A stretch of DNA of 44,678 nt, taken from positions 1 to 44,678 of the forward strand of contig JACMPG010000247.1 in NCBI GenBank assembly GCA_014377625.1. Direction: 5' to 3'. The notes beneath the pieces were generated by a model. It was not told where the DNA came from, did no database searches, and was given only the letters and a program-made list of their open reading frames with translations. This stretch comes from Spirosoma sp. Its GTDB lineage: Bacteria; Bacteroidota; Bacteroidia; Cytophagales; Spirosomataceae. Shown here one piece after another: positions 33,736 through 42,334 of the stretch. The stretch's first letter is position 1. Each line of letters opens with the position of its first letter. The position numbers and the translations under genes are program-made.

Positions 33736-34809
33736 TTACTCCGCAAGAACCGCTACCGCTTTTTTGCTTTCAGGCTGTTTGCTTTCTGATTTTTCGGCGA
33801 TGTGAACGTACTTCTTCAGGAAATCTTTCTTGTTATCGCGGTACGACGACACCATACCGAGCTTATACAGGCCATAGATGTACATCCAGGCAAAGTCGAT
33901 TTGGAACGGCAGAAAACCAGCGCGGGCACTGCTGGGGTACAGGTGGTGGTTGTTGTGCCACTCGCCCGAGAAAAAGCCGGGTCGTGACTGATTGACAGAC
34001 AGGTTACGCCGGTCGAAATCAACGCCCTCCACGTGTTTCACTTCGCCTTTGCCGTGGCCGGTGTAGTTAAACGCCCGCACCAGCACGAACCAGAACATGG
34101 CACCGGTAAACAGGCCGCACACTAACGCCGGGCCGCCAATCAGGTAAAACACCGTGGCCCAGAACGACCAGTTCAGTATCCACAAACCAATCGTATAGTA
34201 CGGCGAAGCTACTGACCCCCATTTTTGGTAGGCTGCGTAGCTGTTAATCCAGACGCCGGTATGCTTCATAAAGCTGGCGGCCTTGTTATAATCTTCTTCG
34301 CTCAGGTTTTTGGAAATGCTCTGGTGATTGACGTCCGACAGCATGCAGTACATCAGCCCGCCCTGCGCGTTGTACGGGTCGCCGGGCTGGTCGGATTTGG
34401 AGTGGTGAACGTGGTGCGAGACCACATAAATCTCTTCGGGGAACGTCTTCAGTACCAGGTTCTGGGTAATAAACCGCCACACCGGATGGCTGAACGTGAA
34501 GGCTTTGTGCGTGCTGTAGCGGTGGAACCAGACGGTGGCATGGGTACTCATCACCATGATACTGTACAGGAACGAAACCAGCAGCAGCGGAAACGAGAAG
34601 TATTTAATGAAGGCCAGCAGCACGAATGGTACCAGACAGGCTGCCATGAGCCAGCTAACCGCAGAAATCCAGTTTCTTCGGTCAGTAAAAATGTTGATTC
34701 GCGAAAAGGCTTCTTTAAAAAGTTGTCTTGTGGTGGGAACGATCAGTTCACCATTTTCATCGCTCCAGCCGTACGCTGGTTTCTGAAGAACGTTGTCAAT
34801 AAATGCCAT
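33736..34809 (-). CDS. Fatty acid desaturase (acyl-CoA delta-9 type)
   Basis: A 357-residue integral membrane di-iron enzyme. The three histidine boxes are intact: HRYSTHK, HHVHHSK and HNNHHLYP, with membrane helices between them (WLMAACLVPFVLLAFIKYF; LLLVSFLYSIMVMSTHATVW; YYTIGLWILNWSFWATVFY). The pattern matches the stearoyl-CoA/delta-9 family that introduces a double bond to adjust membrane fluidity. The tail is lysine/glutamate-rich. The 209-base region upstream contains a palindromic TATCTTTGACAAGATA (34835-34850) that may hold promoter or operator sequence. Confidence 0.93.
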   Translation of the reverse strand: MAFIDNVLQKPAYGWSDENGELIVPTTRQLFKEAFSRINIFTDRRNWISAVSWLMAACLVPFVLLAFIKYFSFPLLLVSFLYSIMVMSTHATVWFHRYSTHKAFTFSHPVWRFITQNLVLKTFPEEIYVVSHHVHHSKSDQPGDPYNAQGGLMYCMLSDVNHQSISKNLSEEDYNKAASFMKHTGVWINSYAAYQKWGSVASPYYTIGLWILNWSFWATVFYLIGGPALVCGLFTGAMFWFVLVRAFNYTGHGKGEVKHVEGVDFDRRNLSVNQSRPGFFSGEWHNNHHLYPSSARAGFLPFQIDFAWMYIYGLYKLGMVSSYRDNKKDFLKKYVHIAEKSESKQPESKKAVAVLAE

Positions 34810-34834
34810 AAAGAGTGAATGGATTAAATCAGGC

Positions 34835-34850
34835 TATCTTTGACAAGATA
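34835..34850. promoter_or_regulatory. Imperfect palindrome with -7-like boxes upstream of the desaturase gene
   Basis: TATCTTTGACAAGATA reads TATCTTTG on the plus strand (exact TAnnTTTG) and TATCTTGT on the minus strand. It lies 26 bases before the desaturase ATG and 169 bases before the GNAT gene. It could be the desaturase promoter, an operator, or both. Confidence 0.35.
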
Positions 34851-35018
34851 CGGAAAGAAGTTGAGAACTGCCGGGATGCGCCAAAGACTTGTAAGGAATA
34901 AAGAAATTTATGAACAATCGTTTGCCAGCTTGTTAGACTACCTGCCGCCCGGAGTAACGGATTTCTGAACAATACCGTTTCGTTTTAGGTAAACTTTAGT
35001 GTACAAACTAACCAACGT

Positions 35019-35330
35019 ATGAACCTCGTCGATACGTCCGTGAAGGATAACACCTACAAAAACCGCTTTGAGCTAAATTACGCCAATAAACTGGCCATTG
35101 TTGAGTATCGACAACTTGACGACGAAACGCTGGCCCTGACCCATACCGAAGTAGATGCCAGCTTAGAAGGGCAGGGGGTGGGGTCGCATTTAGTTAAGGG
35201 CGTGCTGGAGTACGTTGACCGCAATAACCTGAGGATCGTGCCAGCCTGCCCGTTCATAACCACGTATCTCAAGCGTCATCCTGACTGGAACCGCCTGATC
35301 TCGACCAGCTACAGCGTAGCCGATTTATGA
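35019..35330 (+). CDS. Small GNAT-type N-acetyltransferase (NATD1/YidJ-like)
   Basis: A 103-residue minimal GNAT domain. The acetyl-CoA-binding turn is EGQGVGSHLVKGVLEYV, and IVPACPFITTYLKRHPDW is the C-terminal signature of the NATD1/YjdJ-type group with its conserved C-P-F/Y-V segment. These short proteins lack the first strands of full-length GNATs; substrate unknown. It ends 17 bases from the convergent TonB receptor gene. Confidence 0.85.
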   Translation: MNLVDTSVKDNTYKNRFELNYANKLAIVEYRQLDDETLALTHTEVDASLEGQGVGSHLVKGVLEYVDRNNLRIVPACPFITTYLKRHPDWNRLISTSYSVADL

Positions 35331-35347
35331 AGTACTTGATAGTGAAT

Positions 35348-37555
35348 TTAGTGCTTCAACTGGTATTTCAGGGCCAGATTAACGATCCGTCCCTGCTGGG
35401 GTCCCCATAGGGGTGCAATGGACGGGTTGCGAACATCGCCCGTAACGACGGGGCCGAAATTAATTTGCTGGACGTTGAAGAGGTTTTCGGCGTTTAAAAT
35501 CAGGTGAAACCGCCCAAACATCCGCTCTACGGCGGTGGCCCAGAAATAATAACTGGCCACCCGCTGATTATTGTAGATGTATTGGTTTCCCACCCAGCTT
35601 GCTTCGATACCAAACCGCCATGTATCGGGAATTTCGTAGGCTACCGTCAGCGAGCCTTTGTCGCGCGGGTTGAACGGCACAAATTGTTGCCCGTTGCCAC
35701 TCACCTGCGTCTGGCGGGCCGCCGTGTGGTTATAGCCGATGTAAAATTCGATGGCGTCGTACTCCAGCCTCAGGTACGTATCGGTGCCAAGGGTACGGTA
35801 GTTGTAGCTGGCGTTCCGCAGCCGGGTCAGAGGATTTTTCGGGCTGGTCAGGTCGGCAACAGCCACAATTGGGTTATCTACGTAGGAGTAGAAGAATGCC
35901 TGGTCGAGCAGTACGCTCAGATGTTCGCCAATGTTACCGTGATAGGCAATGTCCATGTTCAGGCCCAGCGACTGTTCGGGCGTTATTGACGGGTCAAGGC
36001 CCTGCAAATAGCGGTAGCGTGTGCTGGCACCGGGCGTAGTTGTAGTCACATTCCCAAAGACGTTGGGCGTTTTGTAGCCCGTGCCAATGCTGATGCGGAT
36101 GCTGAAATGCTCGCTCGGTTTGGTCAGGATGGAGAGCCGGGGCAGAAAGAAGTTGCCGTACACGTTGTGATGATCGAGCCGCAGCCCGCCCTGAAATGTC
36201 AGGTATTTTCCCGCCCTGTAGTCATCCTGTACAAACGCACCGACGGTATTGTAGGTGAAGTTCTGGATGGTTGTGGCGTCGGTAATGCCCTTCGTGAACT
36301 GTTCGTGGGTCACGTTTACGCCCGCTACCATATTGTGTGGACCCCGCTCGTAATTGTCCGTCAACTCAACATAGGTGGATAGTTGCTGCCCGTCGAAGCG
36401 GTAGCCGCCATCGGTCTGTTTCCGGTCGAAATAACCGACGGTTCCGCGCCCGGTCAGGCTGTGTTTATCGGTAAAAATATGCTCGTAGGTCGCATCGCCG
36501 GTGTGCCGAACGAGGTCGTTGTTGAGGGTGTACAGATTATCGGTATTGCTGGCCGGGTTGTTCACCGCCGATGCATAGCCGCCGTTCCGCTTTTCGCTCA
36601 CGAATGAATATCCCACGTTAAACTTGTTTTGGCTGCTGGGCGTGAGAAACAGGCGTGGATGCAAATCAAACTGATGAATAAGCGGTACGTCCGAAAAACC
36701 ATCGCCGTTTACATCCACGGCGGGTTGGTTGGTATAGCCCGTAAACATGGTGAACCCCACTTTTTCGTTGAGTTGCCGACTGCCATACACGTTCAGGTTA
36801 CTCTCGCGCAGGCTGGAGCGATTGGCCACTACGGTCAGTTCAGGTTCGGAGCCGGGCCGGCGCGAGACGAGATTAATCAGGCCCCCAATGGCCCCGCCCC
36901 CGTAGAGCGTTGAGGCCGGACCTTTCACGATTTCTACCTGTTTCAAATCCAGTGGTGGAATCTGCAACACCCCAAGATTACCCGAAAATCCTTCGTACAG
37001 CGGCAAACCGTCGCGCAAAATCTGCGTGTATTTGGGCGCGATACCCTGCATCCTAATCCCCTCGTTGCCCGTTGGGAGGGAGGTGCGCTGGAGGTGAATA
37101 ATCGAGATGTCGCCGAGGATGCTGCCTACGTTACCCGGCACTACGGCGGCCTCTTCGTCCATGTCTGCCTGCCCCAGCACTTCTACCTTTACGGGCAAAT
37201 CCTCGATGCGCCGGTTGGTTCGCGTTGCCGATACGGTTACTACGTCAAGCTCGTCCGCTGCCGACGCCAGCCGCACCGTCATCAACGAATCGGCGGGTAC
37301 GCTAATGGTACGTGTGTATGGTTTGTAGCCGAGGTAGCTGACCGTTAGTCGATAGGCTCCAGTGGCGAGACCCATTAGCTGAGCCAGGCCTTCGGTATCG
37401 GTAACGGCACCGCTAACGGGGGTGGTGTTTATCCGAAGGGTTACGCCCACGAGTGGTTCGCGGTTCAGGCTGTCGAGGACTCGGACCCGAACGGTCTGGG
37501 CGTTAGCCGCGCCGGATAGCCAAACGGCAAGCGCGAGAAAAAAGGAGAGCTTCAT
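35348..37555 (-). CDS. TonB-dependent outer-membrane receptor
   Basis: A 735-residue receptor. A signal peptide (cleavage near GAANA-Q) precedes a carboxypeptidase-like domain (VRVRVLDSLNREPLVGVTLR), then the plug (VTVSATRTNRRIEDLPVKVE; EGIRMQGIAPKYTQILRDGL; VEIVKGPASTLYGGGAIGGL) and a 22-strand barrel ending with IVNLALKYQLKH. RIEDLP takes the TonB-box-proximal role. The DGLPLYEGF segment and the short length suggest a siderophore, metal or vitamin ligand rather than a SusC-type glycan, but no metal-binding or SusD neighbour settles it. Confidence 0.92.
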   Translation of the reverse strand: MKLSFFLALAVWLSGAANAQTVRVRVLDSLNREPLVGVTLRINTTPVSGAVTDTEGLAQLMGLATGAYRLTVSYLGYKPYTRTISVPADSLMTVRLASAADELDVVTVSATRTNRRIEDLPVKVEVLGQADMDEEAAVVPGNVGSILGDISIIHLQRTSLPTGNEGIRMQGIAPKYTQILRDGLPLYEGFSGNLGVLQIPPLDLKQVEIVKGPASTLYGGGAIGGLINLVSRRPGSEPELTVVANRSSLRESNLNVYGSRQLNEKVGFTMFTGYTNQPAVDVNGDGFSDVPLIHQFDLHPRLFLTPSSQNKFNVGYSFVSEKRNGGYASAVNNPASNTDNLYTLNNDLVRHTGDATYEHIFTDKHSLTGRGTVGYFDRKQTDGGYRFDGQQLSTYVELTDNYERGPHNMVAGVNVTHEQFTKGITDATTIQNFTYNTVGAFVQDDYRAGKYLTFQGGLRLDHHNVYGNFFLPRLSILTKPSEHFSIRISIGTGYKTPNVFGNVTTTTPGASTRYRYLQGLDPSITPEQSLGLNMDIAYHGNIGEHLSVLLDQAFFYSYVDNPIVAVADLTSPKNPLTRLRNASYNYRTLGTDTYLRLEYDAIEFYIGYNHTAARQTQVSGNGQQFVPFNPRDKGSLTVAYEIPDTWRFGIEASWVGNQYIYNNQRVASYYFWATAVERMFGRFHLILNAENLFNVQQINFGPVVTGDVRNPSIAPLWGPQQGRIVNLALKYQLKH

Positions 37556-37572
37556 CAGGTTCTATTTACGGA

Positions 37573-37580
37573 CAAAGCTA
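37573..37580 (-). promoter_or_regulatory. -7 box for the TonB receptor gene
   Basis: The minus strand reads TAGCTTTG, an exact TAnnTTTG, ending 17 bases before the ATG at 37555. A T-rich stretch lies about 20 bases upstream, but no exact TTTG. Confidence 0.45.
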
Positions 37581-37765
37581 CCGGCTAATTCTGGAGAAAA
37601 ACTAAAGAACAGAGCACCATCTTACCGGTACCGTTTCTGTCGTCATTCCCGAAGAGTTTTTAGGGTAAAACGGAATACCTGACTGGATGAAATCAGGTGT
37701 TCCGAGTCGATTAGATTTTCCGGGCGAAACATTCATATTCCGCGTTACTTTCTATTGCCTGGTTC

Positions 37766-37809
37766 AAAAACAAAAAGCCCTGAAACGCAGATTACATTTC
37801 GGGGCTTTT
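37766..37809 (-). terminator. Terminator after the RND pump gene
   Basis: AAAAGCCCTGAAA (37773-37785 region) pairs with TTTCGGGGCTTTT (37797-37809) with one mismatch. A-runs at 37766-37776 become T-runs (CTTTTTGTTTTTG) on the minus strand. It lies 58 bases past the pump stop codon. Confidence 0.8.
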
Positions 37810-37866
37810 GCTGAACGGTTAGTCATCAACCTGCGTCGGGAAGTACCTTCTGCCTGCTTCGGTATG

Positions 37867-40800
37867 TCAGACGGCAACTGGTTCGGGCTCTGGTTTTGAT
37901 ACATCCGGCTGCGTTTCGCCCGGCTGTTTGTCTTTTCGGCGACTTAAATATGTATAAATAACGGGTACCACATACAGCGTCAATATGAGCGAGAACAGTA
38001 GCCCGCCCACGATGACAATACCCAGCGGTACGCGGCTTTTGGAGGCTGATCCCAGCGCGAGGGCCAGCGGCAGCGCACCAAAGGCCGCTACGAGCGTGGT
38101 CATGAGAATGGGGCGCAACCGCAAAGCCGCCGATTCGGTAGCGGCCTCAAACCTGTTCTTACCCAGCAGCCGCTGCTCGTTGGCAAATTCCACGATCAAA
38201 ATCCCGTTTTTCGTGACCAGACCCACCAGCATGATAATGCCAATCTGGCTAAAGATATTCAGCGTCTGATTAAACATCCAGAGCGAGAATACCGCCCCGG
38301 CCAGGGCCAGTGGCACGGTAATCATGATGATGAAGGGATCAATGAACGAGTCAAACTGGGCGGCCAGAATCAGATAGACCAGAATCAGGGCCAGCCCGAA
38401 GGCAAACAGCGTGTTGGACGAACTCTCGGCGTAGTCGCGGGAGGGGCCGGAGAGGGCGGTCTGGAAGGTTGGGTCGAGCGTGCGGTCGGCAATGGCCTGC
38501 ATGGCCGCTACGCCGTCGCCGATGGTTTTTCCCGGAGCTAATCCTGCTGACACCGTAGCCGACTTGAACCGGTTGTAATGATACACCTGCGGGGGGCTGC
38601 TCACTTCCTGAAACTTAACGAGGTTATCCAGTTGAATCAACCGCCCTTCGTTGGTACGGACGTAGAGCGAAGCCAGATCTACGGGGGCGTCGCGGTCGGC
38701 GCGGTCCACCTGCCCGATCACCTGATACTGCTTGCCATTCATCAGAAAATAGGCCAGTCGCCGGTTACTCAGGGCCAGTTGCAGCGTTTGGGCCACGTCC
38801 TGCACCGATACGCCCAGGTTGGTGGCTTTTTCGCGGTCGATGCTGATGTTGAGTTCGGGCTTATTGAATTTCAGGTCCACGTCCGAAGTCTGGAAGGTCG
38901 GGTCTTTCTGCACTTCATCCAGAAAGGTGGGCAGTTTTTCGCGCAGTTTCTCAAAGTTCAGGTTCTGGATCACAAACTGTACCGGTAGCCCACCACCCCG
39001 TCCTACCTGAATGGTCTGATCCTGGGTAGCAAAAATGCGGGCTTCGGTGAATTTGCGCATGCTTTTGTTCAGGTAATCAACTATATCCTGCTGCGATCGG
39101 CCACGCTCTGAGGGATCAGTCAGGTTATCGAATACGAACGAATTGTTGACGGCTCCCGCGCCCGAAAAGCCGGGGGCTACCACACTAAACGCCAGCTTGG
39201 TTTCGGGAATCGAGTCGAGCATAAACTGCATGACCCGGTCGGTAAGCTGGGCCTGGGGTTCGTAACTGGTGCCTTCGGGCGAGGTGATGATTACACGGGT
39301 CCGGCTGCGGTCTTCCAGCGGAGCCAGCTCCGATTTGAGCAGCGAGCCAATGCCAGCGATCATGGCCAGACACACTCCAACCATCACCAGTGCCAACCAG
39401 CGTGTTCGCATGAATCCCGTCAGTGACTCGCGGTACGACTGGTCGAGCCAGGCAAAGAATGGTTCAGTTTTTTGGTAAAACCAGGAGCGGTAATTGTGGT
39501 TTTTGCGGGTCATTTTCACGCTCAGCACCGGCGTCAGCGTCAGCGATACGAAGGCTGAGATCAGCACCGCCCCGGCCACCACCACGCCAAACTCGCGGAA
39601 GAGCCGCCCCACAAACCCTTCGAGAAAAATAATGGGTAGAAACACGACGGCCAGCGTAATACTGGTGGCTAAAACAGCGAAGAAAATTTCGTTGGCTCCT
39701 TCGCGGGCGGCTCGCTGCGGCTCCATGCCGCCCTCTACTTTCTTGTAGATATTCTCCGTTACCACAATGCCGTCATCAACCACCAGACCCGTGGCCAGCA
39801 CGATAGCTAACAGTGTTAACACGTTGATACTGAAGTCAGCTATGTACATAATGAAAAACGCGCCAATCAGCGAAACTGGAATATCGATCAGGGGCCGGAA
39901 GGCGATAAGCCAGTCGCGGAAGAAGAGGTAGATGACCAGCACGACAAGTACAAATGAGATGAGCAGGGTTTCGCCTACTTCTTCAATGGCCCGCCGGATA
40001 AACACCGTCCGGTCGGTACCGATTTTAACGATCAGGTCGGGGGGTAGGTCGCTCTTGATCCCATCGAAGCGTTTATAAAACTCATCGGCAATACTGACGT
40101 AGTTGGCACCGGGTTGCGGAATCAGGACGACAATGACGCCCACCACGCCATTCTGCTTCGAGATGGTTTCTTCGTTTTCAGCACCGAGGGTAGCGTAGCC
40201 GATGTCTTTGAACCTGACAATCTGGTTACTGGTCTGGCGCAGAATCAGATCATTGAAGTCTTTCTCACTGGTGAGCCTGCCAACCGCTTTAACGGTTAGT
40301 TCGGTGGTGTTGCCATAGACTTTGCCACCCGGTAACTCCACGTTTTGTGCCGTCAGGGCAGCCTGAATATCCTGGGTGGTAAGGCGGTAGGCCGATAGTT
40401 TGATGGGGTCGATCCAGAGCCGCATGGCCTGCCGTTTGAGTCCGTAGATATTCACCTGACTCACGCCCGGAATGGTCTGTACGCGCTCCTGAAGCACATT
40501 CTCGGCATAGTCCGAGAGTTGGGTGGCGTTGCGGGTGGTACTTTGCACGTTCATAAAAATGATCGGGTCGGAGTTGGCATCGGCCTTGCTCACTACCGGG
40601 GGAGCGTCAATATCCTGCGGTAGTTGCCGCTGCGCCTGAGCTACCTTGTCGCGTACATCGTTGGCGGCCCGTTCCAGGTCGGCGTCGAGGTTAAACTCGA
40701 CCGTGACCGAGCTAACGCCGAGGGCCGAGTTGGACGAGATGGTCCGGATGCCTTCGATGCTGTTGAGCGATTTCTCGATGGGTTCGGTAATCTGCGACTC

Positions 40801-40977
40801 AATAATTTCGGGGTTGGCACCGGTATAGCTGGTACGTACCGAAATAACGGGCGGGTCGATGGCCGGGTACTCCCGGACGCCCAGAAACGTAAAGCCAATG
40901 ATGCCGAAGAGGACGATGACAATCGACATCACCATCGCAAAAACGGGCCGGTTCAGACTCAGCTCAGGAAGACTCAT
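37867..40977 (-). CDS. RND family efflux pump inner-membrane subunit (AcrB/MexF-like)
   Basis: A 1036-residue protein of full RND length. It starts MSLPELSLNRPVFAMVMSIV (TM1), has two large periplasmic loops and 12 membrane segments. TM4 carries the proton-relay aspartates in ATGLVVDDGIVVTENIYK; the position after DD is glycine where most HAE1 pumps have alanine. Other landmarks are FREFGVVVAGAVLISAFVSL and LVGLVTKNGILIVEFANEQR. It is a multidrug or solvent exporter working with the adaptor encoded just upstream. No TolC-type channel gene is in the window. It ends in a charged, proline-rich tail. Confidence 0.95.
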   Translation of the reverse strand: MSLPELSLNRPVFAMVMSIVIVLFGIIGFTFLGVREYPAIDPPVISVRTSYTGANPEIIESQITEPIEKSLNSIEGIRTISSNSALGVSSVTVEFNLDADLERAANDVRDKVAQAQRQLPQDIDAPPVVSKADANSDPIIFMNVQSTTRNATQLSDYAENVLQERVQTIPGVSQVNIYGLKRQAMRLWIDPIKLSAYRLTTQDIQAALTAQNVELPGGKVYGNTTELTVKAVGRLTSEKDFNDLILRQTSNQIVRFKDIGYATLGAENEETISKQNGVVGVIVVLIPQPGANYVSIADEFYKRFDGIKSDLPPDLIVKIGTDRTVFIRRAIEEVGETLLISFVLVVLVIYLFFRDWLIAFRPLIDIPVSLIGAFFIMYIADFSINVLTLLAIVLATGLVVDDGIVVTENIYKKVEGGMEPQRAAREGANEIFFAVLATSITLAVVFLPIIFLEGFVGRLFREFGVVVAGAVLISAFVSLTLTPVLSVKMTRKNHNYRSWFYQKTEPFFAWLDQSYRESLTGFMRTRWLALVMVGVCLAMIAGIGSLLKSELAPLEDRSRTRVIITSPEGTSYEPQAQLTDRVMQFMLDSIPETKLAFSVVAPGFSGAGAVNNSFVFDNLTDPSERGRSQQDIVDYLNKSMRKFTEARIFATQDQTIQVGRGGGLPVQFVIQNLNFEKLREKLPTFLDEVQKDPTFQTSDVDLKFNKPELNISIDREKATNLGVSVQDVAQTLQLALSNRRLAYFLMNGKQYQVIGQVDRADRDAPVDLASLYVRTNEGRLIQLDNLVKFQEVSSPPQVYHYNRFKSATVSAGLAPGKTIGDGVAAMQAIADRTLDPTFQTALSGPSRDYAESSSNTLFAFGLALILVYLILAAQFDSFIDPFIIMITVPLALAGAVFSLWMFNQTLNIFSQIGIIMLVGLVTKNGILIVEFANEQRLLGKNRFEAATESAALRLRPILMTTLVAAFGALPLALALGSASKSRVPLGIVIVGGLLFSLILTLYVVPVIYTYLSRRKDKQPGETQPDVSKPEPEPVAV

Positions 40978-40985
40978 TTTTTTAA

Positions 40986-41120
40986 AGGAGTTGTAGAGTT
41001 TTTATAGTTATGTGGTTGTAGAGTCATAAAGTTATAAAGTTGGCTGACGCATTCGTGCGGCAGTATCTACCGTGGTTGCCAAGTTTATAACACTGTAACT
41101 CTATAACTTTATGACTTTGT
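40986..41120. repeat. Inverted array of 8-mers (TTRTARAG), copy 2
   Basis: The left half from 40990 reads TTGTAGAG, TTTTTATAG (one base longer), TTATGTGG, TTGTAGAG, TCATAAAG, TTATAAAG, TTGG. The right half, on the other strand, reads TCATAAAG, TTATAGAG, TTACAGTG, TTATAAAC, TTGG. The centre is GC-richer (CTGACGCATTCGTGCGGCAG). The right half runs into the adaptor gene, so the last codons of that gene (N-K-V-I-K-L-stop) are written in repeat units. Copy 1 is at 12133-12245. Confidence 0.75.
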
Positions 41121-42195
41121 TTACCTTAACCGGGGCGTCGGGTTTCAAAAACAATAAACCCGTAACCGCCACGGTATCGCCCGCCGACAGGCCAGCCTGT
41201 ATTTGAATAACGCCCGCCGTCCGTAAACCGGTCTTTACGTCGGTAAAATTGGCTTTTCCGTTTTTGATCACCACGACCTGATTGGTGCGCGTTTGGGGAA
41301 TGACGGCCTGTGTGGGAACGACGAGGCTCCTATCATTCTGCACGGTGAGGGTAACGCGGGCAAACGCGCCGGGTCGAAGCCTCGCCGATGCGTTGTTGAC
41401 CCGCGCCCGGATGCGCAGGTTACGGGTTGCTTCTTCTACCCCCGGTTCAATGGCATATACCACGCCTGTACCGGGCTGATTACTGCCATCCACCTGAAAG
41501 GAAATGGGACTGCCCACCCGTACCGCCGGACCGTATTTTTCGGGAATCGAGAAATCGAGCTTAAGCGATGATATCTGTTGCAGTCGCGCAATGAGCGTGT
41601 TGGGCGATACTACCGCACCGAGGCTCACATTACGCAGCCCGATGACACCCGAAAACGGCGCGCGAATTTCGGTACGCTGGAGGTTGGCACGTACCAGCTC
41701 GATGTCGGCCAGCGACGAACGCAGATTGGTTGTGACAATGTCATATTCCTGCTGGCTGATACCGCCCCGCTCCAGGAGTTGCTTGTTGCGGTCTTCGGTG
41801 CGCCGGGCGTTGTCGGCCTGGGCCTGTAGTTTCTGGAGTTGCGCCCGCAGGTCGGCATCAAAAAGTTTGACCAGTAAAGCACCTTTGGCTATGGGTTGAC
41901 CCTCCCTGATGTTGAGCTGGGTGATACGGGCCGAGATCTCAGGGTAGATATCGACCTGTTCAGCGGCCAGCAGCGAACCGCTGGATACTATATCCTCGCG
42001 CAGGTTTTGTGAGGTCACGATAAATACGCTTACGGCGGGGGAGGCTCCCTGGCCTGCGCCAGCGCCACCTTTGCCGCCGTTTTTACCACCACCTTTACCA
42101 CCATCGGCTCCGGGGGCGGGGTGTAATACTTTGTTGTACACGATAATCCCGCCAAGAACAAGCGCGACGAGACCGAGGGCAATCCATCTTTTCAC
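41101..42195 (-). CDS. RND periplasmic adaptor subunit (membrane fusion protein)
   Basis: 364 residues beginning with a GTG codon at 42195; no ATG is available at that point. One N-terminal membrane anchor (ALGLVALVLGGIIVYNKVL) is followed by a Gly/Lys-rich linker of about 20 residues (GGKGGGKNGGKGGAGAG). The barrel-sandwich hybrid domain (VDIYPEISARITQLNIREGQ; IRAPFSGVIGLRNVSLGAVV), a short alpha-hairpin between them and a membrane-proximal beta domain follow. It links the pump to an outer-membrane channel. The C-terminal codons are supplied by the 8-mer repeat, and the gap to the pump gene is 123 bases. Confidence 0.92.
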   Translation of the reverse strand: MKRWIALGLVALVLGGIIVYNKVLHPAPGADGGKGGGKNGGKGGAGAGQGASPAVSVFIVTSQNLREDIVSSGSLLAAEQVDIYPEISARITQLNIREGQPIAKGALLVKLFDADLRAQLQKLQAQADNARRTEDRNKQLLERGGISQQEYDIVTTNLRSSLADIELVRANLQRTEIRAPFSGVIGLRNVSLGAVVSPNTLIARLQQISSLKLDFSIPEKYGPAVRVGSPISFQVDGSNQPGTGVVYAIEPGVEEATRNLRIRARVNNASARLRPGAFARVTLTVQNDRSLVVPTQAVIPQTRTNQVVVIKNGKANFTDVKTGLRTAGVIQIQAGLSAGDTVAVTGLLFLKPDAPVKVNKVIKL

Positions 42196-42292
42196 AGTAT
42201 AAAAGTTTTCAGGACTAAGCCTGTTGAAAAATAGGGGCTGGGTAAGCTTTCCTGTTAACCTACAAATCTATGACAGCCGGAGACTATATCAA

Positions 42293-42320
42293 GGGCCAGG
42301 TTATCTGCATGGCCCGTTTT
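42293..42320 (+). terminator. Weak plus-strand hairpin followed by T-run
   Basis: GGGCCA (42293-42298) and TGGCCC (42310-42315) form a six-bp stem followed by GTTTTT. It lies between two minus-strand genes, so as a terminator it would act on an antisense or small plus-strand transcript that is not otherwise visible. Confidence 0.3.
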
Positions 42321-42334
42321 TCGTGCTGAATGAC

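Larger units (their letters stand above)
37556..37866. other. Intergenic region: TonB-receptor promoter side and RND-operon terminator
   Basis: No gene is visible. It contains a minus-strand -7 box (37573-37580), a hairpin of 12 paired positions at 37671-37704 (CGGAATACCTGA against TCAGGTGTTCCG, one G-U pair on the plus strand), and the RND-operon terminator at 37766-37809. I looked for cobalamin-type riboswitch motifs upstream of the receptor and saw none. Confidence 0.6.

Noticed and set aside
37556-37866. Riboswitch upstream of the TonB receptor gene
   Set aside because: I looked for cobalamin-type conserved blocks on the minus strand and found none; only a small hairpin and a terminator are present.
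40480-41130. CRISPR array suggested by regularly spaced short repeats near 41 kb
   Set aside because: The repeats are 8 bases with no spacers between them, arranged as an inverted array; no cas genes are present.
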